Positions 1 through 7,538 of a stretch of 64,000 bases of DNA are shown piece after piece. The position numbers were made by a program, and so were the translations under genes. The notes below the pieces were generated by a model that saw only the letters and a program-made list of their open reading frames with translations, was not told where the DNA came from and made no database searches. This DNA comes from Clostridia bacterium (GTDB lineage Bacteria > Bacillota > Clostridia > Oscillospirales > Acutalibacteraceae), in assembly GCA_017435385.1 (NCBI GenBank), contig JAFSFB010000012.1:124001-188000 (forward strand). The letters run 5' to 3'. How positions within the stretch are numbered: the first letter of the stretch is position 1; every line of letters starts with the position of its first letter.

Positions 1-1265
1 TGCCGCGCAGGCTTCACATGCCTTTTTCTCGAATCCTTATGAGATGCCTCAGGCAAAACCTCAAGGGGATTTACATAGAAAAAGCTCTTTCCGTCCTGCG
101 CCATTCCCGAAAGCACCGTGTTATAGAGAGCCCTTTCCGCCGCATCGGCAATATCGGCATTCGGCTCGATCTCAAGCATTCTTCTGATAAAAAAGATCAG
201 TCCGATCGATGCGCAGGTTTCGGCATATGCGAGATCGTTGGGCAGATCATAGTCGAACGAAAAAGCCTCTCCGTCAACCGTCGAGCCGATTCCGCCCGTA
301 ACATACATCTTTTTGTTTATTATGTTTTCAATCAGCTTTTTGCAGGCATCATAAAGCTCCGCATCCCCGCATCGCTTTGCAACATCCGCCATTCCGCTGT
401 AAAGATAAACACCCCTCACCGCATGACCGACTGCCTCGTTCTGCTTTCTCGGCTCGCAATGAGCCTGATTATAATGATAATTGTCCTCAACGGTTTTCCT
501 GCCGAGAACAAGGTCATAATAATAAGGCTTTTTTCCTCTTTCGTTGATAAAGAACTCTGCCGCATCAAGATATTTCTTTTCGCCCGTCGCATCATAGAGC
601 TTGACGAGCGCAAGCTCAGCGATCTCGTGTCCGCCGTAGCCCCTGATCTTTTCCTCTCCGAAGGTATCGCATATCAGATCTGCAAAACGGCATGCCGCAT
701 CGAGAAGCTGTCTTTTGCCCGTCGAATTATAATAGGCAACCGCCGCCTCTGCCAGATGACCGAAGCAGTAAAGCTCATGGAAATCCTTGAGATTTGAGAA
801 GATCTCCTCCCGATTATTGATAACATAAAGAGTGTCAAGATATCCGTTTTCGAGCTGAGCATCGCAAACGAGCGAAATTATTTCATCCGCTTTCTTTTCA
901 AGCTGAGCATCGGGAAAATTTGAAAGAGAATATGCCGCCGATTCAAGCCATTTATAAACGTCGCTGTCCTGAAACACCCAACCGTGAAAAGCATCGGGGT
1001 GAGCATTTTTGTCATCATAGCACCACTTATCCGCAGGAAAAACAGGTGCCTCCCTGCCCTCCTTCAAAGCTCTGACTACCCTGCCTGCCTTGACAAAATT
1101 CTCAACGGCAAAGCTTTTCGCCGCACCCTCGATTCTGTCATGCAAAGCCTCATACTGATAGGGAATGACCTCTTTGCGCACAAGCTCGGTTTCGGCAAGC
1201 CAGAAGCTGTCGGTTATTCTGATGTTTTTCAGTTCAACATGTTTTGAAAACAAAGCTCTGTTCAT
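1..1265 (-). CDS. GH127 family beta-L-arabinofuranosidase (DUF1680), C-terminus cut by window edge
   Basis: About 421 codons are visible, reading from an ATG at 1265 to the window edge with no stop. A GGAG ribosome site lies about 8 bases before the start. The protein begins MNRALFSKHVELKNIRITD and carries features typical of the DUF1680/GH127 alpha/alpha-barrel family: GHAVRGVYLYSGMADVA, then YVTGGIGST, then GEAFSFDYDLPNDLAYAETC. The visible end (VLPEASHKDSRKRHVKPAR) is where the family continues into its cysteine-rich zinc-binding catalytic region, so the active-site Cys residues lie outside the window. GH127 enzymes release beta-L-arabinofuranose from plant glycans such as extensin and arabinan side chains. 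No signal peptide is seen, so it is probably cytoplasmic. It is transcribed alone from the promoter at 1296-1324. Family assignment is firm; the exact substrate is inferred. Confidence 0.88.
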   Translation of the reverse strand, partial: MNRALFSKHVELKNIRITDSFWLAETELVRKEVIPYQYEALHDRIEGAAKSFAVENFVKAGRVVRALKEGREAPVFPADKWCYDDKNAHPDAFHGWVFQDSDVYKWLESAAYSLSNFPDAQLEKKADEIISLVCDAQLENGYLDTLYVINNREEIFSNLKDFHELYCFGHLAEAAVAYYNSTGKRQLLDAACRFADLICDTFGEEKIRGYGGHEIAELALVKLYDATGEKKYLDAAEFFINERGKKPYYYDLVLGRKTVEDNYHYNQAHCEPRKQNEAVGHAVRGVYLYSGMADVAKRCGDAELYDACKKLIENIINKKMYVTGGIGSTVDGEAFSFDYDLPNDLAYAETCASIGLIFFIRRMLEIEPNADIADAAERALYNTVLSGMAQDGKSFFYVNPLEVLPEASHKDSRKRHVKPAR

Positions 1266-1295
1266 AATAAAACTCCAAAACTCATTTATGCTTTC

Positions 1296-1324
1296 ATTAT
1301 AAACATCATAATCAATATGGTCAA
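1296..1324 (-). promoter_or_regulatory. Sigma-A promoter of the GH127 gene
   Basis: On the minus strand there is a TTGACC -35 box (1319-1324), a 17-base spacer and a perfect TATAAT -10 box (1296-1301). The -10 box lies about 30 bases upstream of the start at 1265. Confidence 0.75.
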
Positions 1325-1369
1325 TATATAAACTATATTAAGTTCCTTTAACTTTTTCTGATAAGCAAA

Positions 1370-1395
1370 AACCGGTGAGCCGAAGCTCACCGGTT
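1370..1395 (-). terminator. Intrinsic terminator after serA
   Basis: An 11-bp perfect stem, AACCGGTGAGC with GCTCACCGGTT, closes a 4-base loop just past the serA stop. On the minus strand it is followed by TTTTGCTT. The plus-strand side also has a short T run, so it may work in both directions. Confidence 0.85.
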
Positions 1396-1406
1396 GATTT
1401 TTATAT

Positions 1407-2534
1407 TCAGATAGTGCGGATTCTGATTGCGCCGTCGATCTTTGCGGTATCAAGAGCCTTGTCGGTGTCGATTACCGTATAGCCCATACCCTTCTTGCTT
1501 GCTGAGAAGAGATTCTTGATTGCCGCACCCTGTGCGATCGCTTCTGCGGAAACCTTTGAACCGAATGCTTCGTCTTCCTTGTGAATGAAGCATGTGCGGC
1601 ATTCAAAAGCCTCGGGGAGAGCCGCATTGGGAAGGTTGACGGAATTCTTGATTACGCCCTTTTCGAGATAATCCGCAAGCTCCTGAGCAGCCATAGCTGC
1701 GCAGTTTTCTTCGCTCTCGGGAGTTGATGCTCCGAGATGAGGAATTGCCGTTATGCCGTCAACGCAGAGCTGCTCGTCATTGGGGAAGTCTGTGACATAA
1801 GCCGCAGCCTTTCCGCTTTCGAGAGCGGCGATGATCGACTTTGAATCAACGAGCTCGCCTCTTGCGAAGTTGAGGATTCTCACGCCGTCCTTCATCGTTG
1901 CGAGAGTGTCGGCATTGATCATGCCTCTCGTGCCGTCATTAAGGGGCAGATGAAGAGAGATATAATCGCTCTTTGCATAGATTTCGCCGATATCGGAAGC
2001 GATTTCAATGCCTTCCTTTTCGGAAACAAAAGGATCGTAGCCGATAACACTCATGCCAAGAGCCTTTGCGCCTTCGGCAACCATTGCACCGATTGCGCCA
2101 AGACCGATAACGCCGAGAGTTTTGCCGAGAATTTCGGGACCTGCAAAAGCACCCTTGCCTTTTTCGACAAGCTTGCCGACTGCTTCGCCTTCACCCTTGA
2201 GAGTCTTTGCCCAGTCAATAGCCGCACCGACTTTTCTTGAAGAGAGGAAGAGTGCGCAAAGAACAAGCTCTTTAACGGCATTTGCGTTTGCGCCGGGAGT
2301 GTTGAAAACAACAACGCCCTTTTCGCTGCATGCGGGGATCGGAATATTGTTTACGCCTGCGCCTGCTCTTGCGATTGCAACTGTATTTGCATCGAGCTCC
2401 ATTTCATGCATCGAAGCGGAGCGGACAAGCACGGCATCGGGGGCCTCAACGCTGTCAGCGCAGGTATATTTTGCGGCATCGAGCTTATCAAGACCGATCT
2501 TTGAAATCTTATTTAATGTAAGAATATTAAACAT
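1407..2534 (-). CDS. serA: D-3-phosphoglycerate dehydrogenase, compact form
   Basis: 375 residues. It oxidises 3-phosphoglycerate to 3-phosphohydroxypyruvate with NAD+, the first step of serine synthesis, in the cytoplasm. The NAD-binding glycine motif is GLGAIGAMVAEGAKALG. The D-2-hydroxyacid dehydrogenase signature follows, with the catalytic Arg in NFARGELVD and the catalytic His in IPHLGASTPESE. After residue 315 the chain ends in a short ACT-like module (CFIHKEDEAFG to GAIRIRTI). It is therefore shorter than the ~530-residue Bacillus type with its intervening domain; serine feedback through this module is possible but not proven. The gene follows serC after 25 bases, so the two form one operon in which the second gene acts first in the pathway. 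Confidence 0.95.
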   Translation of the reverse strand: MFNILTLNKISKIGLDKLDAAKYTCADSVEAPDAVLVRSASMHEMELDANTVAIARAGAGVNNIPIPACSEKGVVVFNTPGANANAVKELVLCALFLSSRKVGAAIDWAKTLKGEGEAVGKLVEKGKGAFAGPEILGKTLGVIGLGAIGAMVAEGAKALGMSVIGYDPFVSEKEGIEIASDIGEIYAKSDYISLHLPLNDGTRGMINADTLATMKDGVRILNFARGELVDSKSIIAALESGKAAAYVTDFPNDEQLCVDGITAIPHLGASTPESEENCAAMAAQELADYLEKGVIKNSVNLPNAALPEAFECRTCFIHKEDEAFGSKVSAEAIAQGAAIKNLFSASKKGMGYTVIDTDKALDTAKIDGAIRIRTI

Positions 2535-2559
2535 TTATAATCAGACCTTTCGGATGATG

Positions 2560-3639
2560 TTAGTTTTTCTTCTCGAATTCCTTCATGAATTCAACAAGCT
2601 TTTCAACGCCTTCGATGGGCATTGCATTATAGATGCTTGCTCTCATGCCGCCGACCGAGCGGTGTCCCTTGAGGTTGACAAAGCCTGCTTCGGTTGCTTC
2701 CTTGACAAACTTTGCGTTGAGCTCATCGCTCTCTGTGACAAATGTAACATTCATCATTGAGCGGTCGCTCTTCTTGACGGGATTGTTGAACATGCTGCTT
2801 GAATCGATGAAATCATAGAGGATAGAGCATTTCTTCTCGTTATGAAGCTTCATTGCCTCAAGACCGCCGAGATTCTTGATCCATTCAAGAACGAGCTTGC
2901 ACATATAGATGGAGTAGCAGGGAGGTGTGTTATACATCGAATCGTTGTCAGCGAGTGTCTTATAGTCAAGCATTGTGGGAGTATAATCCCTTGCGTTGCC
3001 GAGAAGATCCTCTCTGACGATAACAACCGTCAGACCTGCAGGAGCAACATTCTTCTGTGCGCCGCCGTAGATAACGCCGTATTTTGAAACATCCATGGGC
3101 TCCGAGAGGAAGCAGGATGAAACGTCTGCAACGAGAGGAACGTTACCCGTGTCGGGAAGCTCTGTGAAGCGTGTGCCGTAGATCGTGTTGTTCTGGCAGA
3201 TGTAGAAATAGTCCGCATCGGGAGTGAAGGTTGACTTATCAAGCTCGGGGATGCAACTGAAATTCTGCTCCTTCGAGGATGCAACAACCTTGATGTCGCC
3301 GTACTTTGTTGCTTCCTTGTAAGCCTTTGTCGAGAACTGACCCGAAAGAACATAGTCCGCTTTGCCGCTTCCGTTGAGGAAGTTGAGGGGAATTGCAGCA
3401 AACTGAGTTGATGCGCCGCCCTGGCAGAAGATAACCTTATAGTTATCGGGAATGTTCATAACCTCCTTGAAAAGGTCACGGGCACCGAAGATGATCTCCT
3501 CATAAACCTTCGAGCGGTGGCTCATTTCAAGGACCGACTGACCGCTTCCTTTATAATCGAGCATCTCCGCAGCTGCTCGGTTAAGTACACTTTCGGGAAG
3601 CATGGAAGGACCTGCCGAAAAATTGTAGACTCTTGCCAT
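2560..3639 (-). CDS. serC: Phosphoserine aminotransferase
   Basis: 359 residues from the ATG at 3639. An upstream in-frame ATG would add 12 residues, but those codons overlap the -10 box at 3674-3679, and AAAGGA precedes the inner ATG, so the shorter form is chosen. This is a fold-type I PLP enzyme that converts phosphohydroxypyruvate and glutamate to phosphoserine. The N-terminus MARVYNFSAGPSMLPESVL is diagnostic. The PLP lysine lies in VIYGGAQKNVAPAGLT, and the C-terminal GHRSVGGMRASIYNAMP is the family phosphate-binding end. It is first in the serC-serA operon. No serB was seen nearby. Confidence 0.96.
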   Translation of the reverse strand: MARVYNFSAGPSMLPESVLNRAAAEMLDYKGSGQSVLEMSHRSKVYEEIIFGARDLFKEVMNIPDNYKVIFCQGGASTQFAAIPLNFLNGSGKADYVLSGQFSTKAYKEATKYGDIKVVASSKEQNFSCIPELDKSTFTPDADYFYICQNNTIYGTRFTELPDTGNVPLVADVSSCFLSEPMDVSKYGVIYGGAQKNVAPAGLTVVIVREDLLGNARDYTPTMLDYKTLADNDSMYNTPPCYSIYMCKLVLEWIKNLGGLEAMKLHNEKKCSILYDFIDSSSMFNNPVKKSDRSMMNVTFVTESDELNAKFVKEATEAGFVNLKGHRSVGGMRASIYNAMPIEGVEKLVEFMKEFEKKN

Positions 3640-3673
3640 TGAAAAAACATCCTTTCTATAAAAATGCATTTGC

Positions 3674-3702
3674 ATTATATTCTATGATGAGTGAATAGTG
3701 AA
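3674..3702 (-). promoter_or_regulatory. Likely promoter of serC-serA
   Basis: There is a TATAAT -10 box on the minus strand (3674-3679), a 17-base spacer and a weak TTCACT -35 box (3697-3702). The -35 box lies inside a short tandem repeat (GTGAATAGTGAA-like, 3690-3716), so this promoter may have been remodelled by the repeat. Confidence 0.5.
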
Positions 3703-3716
3703 AAGTGAATAGTGAA
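3690..3716. repeat. Short tandem repeat between serC and aspS
   Basis: Two adjacent copies of GTGAATAGTGAA-type units, separated by AA, lie in the 110-base gap downstream of aspS and upstream of serC. It is followed by a small GC-rich imperfect hairpin (AAGG/CCTT with a CTTCG core, near 3722-3740) that could serve as a weak aspS terminator. Confidence 0.5.
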
Positions 3717-3748
3717 GAGTTAAGGAAAGGCTTCGCCCTTACCCGATT

Positions 3749-5536
3749 TTATTCTTCACTCTCCATTTCTGTTATACCGAGGTCACGAAGCTGAACCTCA
3801 TCGACAACTGCGGGGCAGTCAGTCATGGGCTCGCTTGCGTTCTGAACCTTGGGATATGCGATAACATCTCGGAGCGACTCACAGCCGAGCATCTGCATGA
3901 CAAGTCTGTCAAGACCGATGCCCATGCCACCGTGGGGCGGTGCGCCGTATTTGAATGCATCGAGAAGATAGCCGAACTTCGTATGAGCTTCTTCCTCACT
4001 CAGACCGAGAAGGGAGAAGATTCTGCCCTGAAGGTCGGGATTCGTGATTCTGATTGAACCCGAGCAGAGCTCAACGCCGTTGAGAACAAGGTCATATGCC
4101 TTGGCTCTGACGGAAGCCTTGTCGGTTTCGAGATAATCGAGGCATTCATCCATGGGAGATGTGAAGGGATGATGCATTGCAACGAACTGCTGAGCATCCT
4201 CATCCCAATCGAAGAACGGGAACTCGGTGATCCAGAGAAGATTGTAAACTCCCTCGGGAATGATATCGAGCTTCTTTGCAACGATCTGACGGAGCGAGCC
4301 AAGAACGGAAAGAACAAGCGAATTCTTTGTGTCGCCGACGATGATAACAACGTCGCCCGCTTCTGCACCTGCCGCCTTGAGAACCGCCGCCATTTCTTCT
4401 TCGGTGAGGAACTTTGCAAACGAGGAGCTGAAGGTTCCGTCCTCGTTCATTCTCACCCAGGCAAGACCCTTTGCGCCGATGCCTCTTGCGGTTTCGGTGA
4501 GCTTGTCGATCTCTTTTCTTGTGTATACATTAACTGCGTTCTTTGCGGTGATGCCTCTTACGCTTCCGCCGGCTTCGATAGCACCCGTGAAAACGCCGAA
4601 GCCGCAGTTTCTGACTGTATCGGTCAGGTCATAGATCTCCATGCCGTAACGGGTGTCGGGCTTGTCCGAGCCGTAACGCTCCATGGCTTCTTTATAAGTA
4701 AGTCTGGGAAGAGGAAGCTTGATTTCGGCTCCGATTGCCTCACGGAAAACTCTTTCCATGTAGCCCTCGCCGATTGCAAGAACATCTTCCATGTCAACGA
4801 ACGACATTTCAAGGTCGATCTGAGTGAATTCGGGCTGACGGTCAGCTCTGAGGTCCTCGTCACGGAAGCAGCGTGCGATCTGCATGTATCTGTCAAAGCC
4901 CGCAACCATTGAAAGCTGCTTATAGAGCTGAGGTGACTGGGGAAGAGCATAGAACTTGCCCTTATGAATACGGCTGGGAACAAGATAGTCTCTTGCACCC
5001 TCGGGAGTTGATTTGATGAGAATGGGAGTTTCGATTTCGATGAAGCCGTTTTCGTCGAAATAATCTCTCGTGATTTTTGTGATCTTATGGCGAAGAAGAA
5101 TATTCTTCTGAAGGTCGGGACGGCGAAGGTCAAGATAACGGTACTTGAGTCTTGTCAGCTCTGAGGTCTGGCAGTTTTCGATGATCTCGAAGGGAGGAGT
5201 TTCGCTCTTGTTGAGGATTCTCAGCTCCGTAACCTCGATTTCGATTTCGCCCGTGGGAATATCGGTATTCTTTGCGGAACGCTCTCTGACATTACCCTTT
5301 GCCATGAGAACATATTCGCTTCTTGCCGAGGATGCTTTTTCAAAAACATCCTTTGCCGTCGATTCGTCAAAAGCAAGCTGAACGATGCCCTCTCTGTCTC
5401 TCAGGTCAATGAAAATAAGTGCGCCGAGATCTCTCTGACGCTGAACCCATCCTGCAACAACGACCTCTCTGCCGACATCGCCGATGCGGAGATTGCCGCA
5501 ATAATCGGTTCTTTTAAGTCCGGTCATAAAATCCAT
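3749..5536 (-). CDS. aspS: Aspartyl-tRNA synthetase, ordinary bacterial type
   Basis: 595 residues, a normal length. This class II synthetase charges tRNA-Asp in the cytoplasm. It has an N-terminal OB anticodon-binding domain (VAGWVQRQRDLGALIFIDLRDREG), motif 2 (CFRDEDLRADRQPEFTQID), a bacterial GAD insertion in the middle, and motif 3 (APPHGGMGIGLDRLVMQMLG). It follows hisS by 13 bases, with GGAG ahead of the ATG at 5536, so hisS-aspS is one operon, as is common in Bacillota. A second, different AspRS fused to GatC is encoded at 62.1-64 kb. This copy has the Firmicutes-like PEFTQIDLEMSF motif and is most simply the dedicated tRNA-Asp enzyme; that division of labour is inferred. Confidence 0.97.
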   Translation of the reverse strand: MDFMTGLKRTDYCGNLRIGDVGREVVVAGWVQRQRDLGALIFIDLRDREGIVQLAFDESTAKDVFEKASSARSEYVLMAKGNVRERSAKNTDIPTGEIEIEVTELRILNKSETPPFEIIENCQTSELTRLKYRYLDLRRPDLQKNILLRHKITKITRDYFDENGFIEIETPILIKSTPEGARDYLVPSRIHKGKFYALPQSPQLYKQLSMVAGFDRYMQIARCFRDEDLRADRQPEFTQIDLEMSFVDMEDVLAIGEGYMERVFREAIGAEIKLPLPRLTYKEAMERYGSDKPDTRYGMEIYDLTDTVRNCGFGVFTGAIEAGGSVRGITAKNAVNVYTRKEIDKLTETARGIGAKGLAWVRMNEDGTFSSSFAKFLTEEEMAAVLKAAGAEAGDVVIIVGDTKNSLVLSVLGSLRQIVAKKLDIIPEGVYNLLWITEFPFFDWDEDAQQFVAMHHPFTSPMDECLDYLETDKASVRAKAYDLVLNGVELCSGSIRITNPDLQGRIFSLLGLSEEEAHTKFGYLLDAFKYGAPPHGGMGIGLDRLVMQMLGCESLRDVIAYPKVQNASEPMTDCPAVVDEVQLRDLGITEMESEE

Positions 5537-5549
5537 TTATGTCAGCTCC

Positions 5550-6899
5550 TTAGTTGTTATTAATAATCGATGACCAGTCAAAACTGCCTGAGTCGTCGCC
5601 GAGGCTCTGCTGAAGAGCTTCTGTCTGCTTTCTGATAATGAACTCCATGAAATCCTCTCCGAGGTTTTCGAGTTCGACCTCGGTGATCTCACCGTTGTCC
5701 ATGTTCTTGAGATTTGCCTTGCCCTGCTCGATCTCATTGTCGCCGAGCACCATTGTATATCTTGCGCCGATCTTGTCGGCATATTTCATCTGAGCCTTGA
5801 GCGATCTGCCCGCAACATCGGTCTGAGCGCTGATTCCGTTCGAGCGAAGCTCGGAAACGATCCTCATGGCTTCGACAGTTGCATCCTCTCCCATGGGAGC
5901 AATATAGATCTCGCATGCATCAGGCTTGGGAAGCTCGATTCCCTGAGCCTCAAGAAGCATCAGGAGTCTGCCCGTGCCCATGGCAAATCCGAGAGAAGGA
6001 GTGTGCGGTCCGCCGAGCTCTTCGACAAGTCCGTCATATCTTCCGCCGCCGCAGACCGTGCCCTGAGCACCGATCTGAGTGGATACGAACTCGAAAACGG
6101 TGCGTGTATAATAATCAAGACCTCTTACGATTCGGGGATTGACAACATAGCTGATGTTCATAGCATCAAGATACTTCTTGACGCTTTCAAAATGCTTTGA
6201 GCAGTCCTCGCAGATATAGTCGATGATTGCGGGAGCGCCCTCGCATATCTCCTTGCATATGGGACTCTTGCAGTCGAGAATTCTCATCGGGTTCTTGCCG
6301 AGTCTTTCAAGGCAGGTGGGGCAGAGATTCTCTTTCTTCGACTCAAAATATTCTCTGAGAGCGTTATGATAATTCTTTCTGCATTCGGGGCAGCCGATCG
6401 AGTTCAGCTCAAGCTGAAGGTTCTCAAGGCCGAGGAATGCAAAAATTTCATTTGCAAGAGAAATGACCTCCGCATCTGCGGCAGGAGAAGCCGTTCCGAG
6501 CATCTCAACGCCGAACTGCTGGAACTCTCTCCATCTGCCTGCCTGAGGCTTTTCATAGCGGTAGCAGTTGATGACATAGCAGAGCTTCTGAGGGAGAGCC
6601 TCGTTGAAAAGACCGTGCTCAAGAAAAGCTCTTGCAACACCTGCCGTTCCCTCGGGGCGGAGAGTTATCGATCTGCCGCCCTTGTCGTCGAAGGTATACA
6701 TCTCCTTCTGAACGACATCGGTCGTTTCACCGACACCTCTCTGAAAAAGCTCGGTATGCTCAAAAACGGGAATGCGGAGCTCCCTGAAGCCGAACTTGCC
6801 GGCTATATCGATAACAATCTGTTCGATAAACTGATTTTTATAAACTTCTGAGGGCAGGATATCCTGCGTGCCTTTGACGGCTTTGGTAATTAACGCCAT
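5550..6899 (-). CDS. hisS: Histidyl-tRNA synthetase
   Basis: 449 residues from ATG 6899, chosen over an ATG 10 codons upstream because AGGAAAG sits at normal distance. The chain begins MALITKAVKGTQDILP, a strong family hallmark. Class II motif 2 (TLRPEGTAGVARA) and the histidine-specific LDYYTRTVFEF are present. A CPTC/CKSPICKEIC/CEDC cysteine cluster lies in the insertion domain, as in many clostridial HisRS. An anticodon-binding domain is at the C-terminus, with a short hydrophilic tail. It is upstream of aspS in the same operon. No T-box motif (AGGGTGG-like) is visible in the 125-base leader, although a hairpin is present at 6949-6972. Confidence 0.97.
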   Translation of the reverse strand: MALITKAVKGTQDILPSEVYKNQFIEQIVIDIAGKFGFRELRIPVFEHTELFQRGVGETTDVVQKEMYTFDDKGGRSITLRPEGTAGVARAFLEHGLFNEALPQKLCYVINCYRYEKPQAGRWREFQQFGVEMLGTASPAADAEVISLANEIFAFLGLENLQLELNSIGCPECRKNYHNALREYFESKKENLCPTCLERLGKNPMRILDCKSPICKEICEGAPAIIDYICEDCSKHFESVKKYLDAMNISYVVNPRIVRGLDYYTRTVFEFVSTQIGAQGTVCGGGRYDGLVEELGGPHTPSLGFAMGTGRLLMLLEAQGIELPKPDACEIYIAPMGEDATVEAMRIVSELRSNGISAQTDVAGRSLKAQMKYADKIGARYTMVLGDNEIEQGKANLKNMDNGEITEVELENLGEDFMEFIIRKQTEALQQSLGDDSGSFDWSSIINNN

Positions 6900-6948
6900 A
6901 TTTATACTTCTTTCCTGAAAAAATATCAAGTCTTATTAATGTGCAAAT

Positions 6949-6972
6949 GGGGTCGTCTTGAATGACGACCCC
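6949..6972 (-). terminator. Hairpin between mgsA and hisS (weak terminator or attenuator)
   Basis: A 9-bp stem, GGGGTCGTC with GACGACCCC, has a 6-base loop. On the minus strand a T run comes before it and only ATTTGC follows. It may therefore end mgsA transcripts inefficiently or act in the hisS leader. Confidence 0.5.
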
Positions 6973-7023
6973 CAAAAAATTGCTTTTAATTCCCGAACAT
7001 CCGCATCGTCCGATGAGGCGGAA

Positions 7024-7425
7024 TTATTTGGGATTAACAATATCACGCCAGTCGAGGTCGCCTCTTGCAAGAGAATGAATGAGTGCCTCGGCGGTTGCAA
7101 TATTGGTTGCAACGGGAACATTATGAACATCACACAGTCTGAGAAGCGTAGCTTCGTTAGGCTCATGAGGTTTGGCAGTCAACGGATCTCGGAAAAGAAG
7201 CAGAAGGTCGATTTCGTTGCAGGCGATTCTCGAGGCAACCTGCTGATCTCCGCCCTGCGAACCGCTGAGGAATCTGGTTATATCAAGGCCTGTTGCCTCA
7301 GCAACCATTTTGCCCGTTGTTCCTGTCGCAAAAATATTATGACGGCTCAGGATTCCGCAATATGCAATACAAAACTGAGTCATCAGTTCTTTTTTTGCAT
7401 CGTGTGCAATAAGTGCAATGTTCAT
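7024..7425 (-). CDS. mgsA: Methylglyoxal synthase
   Basis: 133 residues from the second ATG (7425). The first ATG, two codons earlier, touches the AAAGGGG ribosome site directly, whereas the second has a 6-base gap. The enzyme converts dihydroxyacetone phosphate to methylglyoxal and phosphate, a bypass that relieves sugar-phosphate build-up. Family motifs are all visible: [12 protein letters not shown], the phosphate-binding ATGTTGKMV, the catalytic-Asp stretch [14 protein letters not shown], and [13 protein letters not shown] followed by NVPVATN. It has its own promoter at 7488-7517 and lies between the gyrase operon and hisS-aspS. Confidence 0.96.
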   Translation of the reverse strand: MNIALIAHDAKKELMTQFCIAYCGILSRHNIFATGTTGKMVAEATGLDITRFLSGSQGGDQQVASRIACNEIDLLLLFRDPLTAKPHEPNEATLLRLCDVHNVPVATNIATAEALIHSLARGDLDWRDIVNPK

Positions 7426-7487
7426 TTGCATCCCCTTTCTTTTTACTCAATTTTACATCTTATTAAAATTTTTTACGAATTATTGAT

Positions 7488-7517
7488 ATAATAACAACTA
7501 TTTGTTTATTCTGTCAA
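7488..7517 (-). promoter_or_regulatory. Sigma-A promoter of mgsA
   Basis: A consensus TTGACA (7512-7517), an 18-base spacer and TATTAT (7488-7493) are seen on the minus strand. The predicted leader is about 55 bases. Confidence 0.75.
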
Positions 7518-7538
7518 GTATCTGAGAATATTTTTTTA

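Noticed and set aside
18..797. 259-codon plus-strand frame at the window start
   Set aside because: It lies opposite the GH127 gene, whose motifs are unmistakable.
6899..7023. T-box riboswitch before hisS-aspS
   Set aside because: The leader is short and lacks the AGGGTGG-type T-box and specifier stem; only one simple hairpin is seen.
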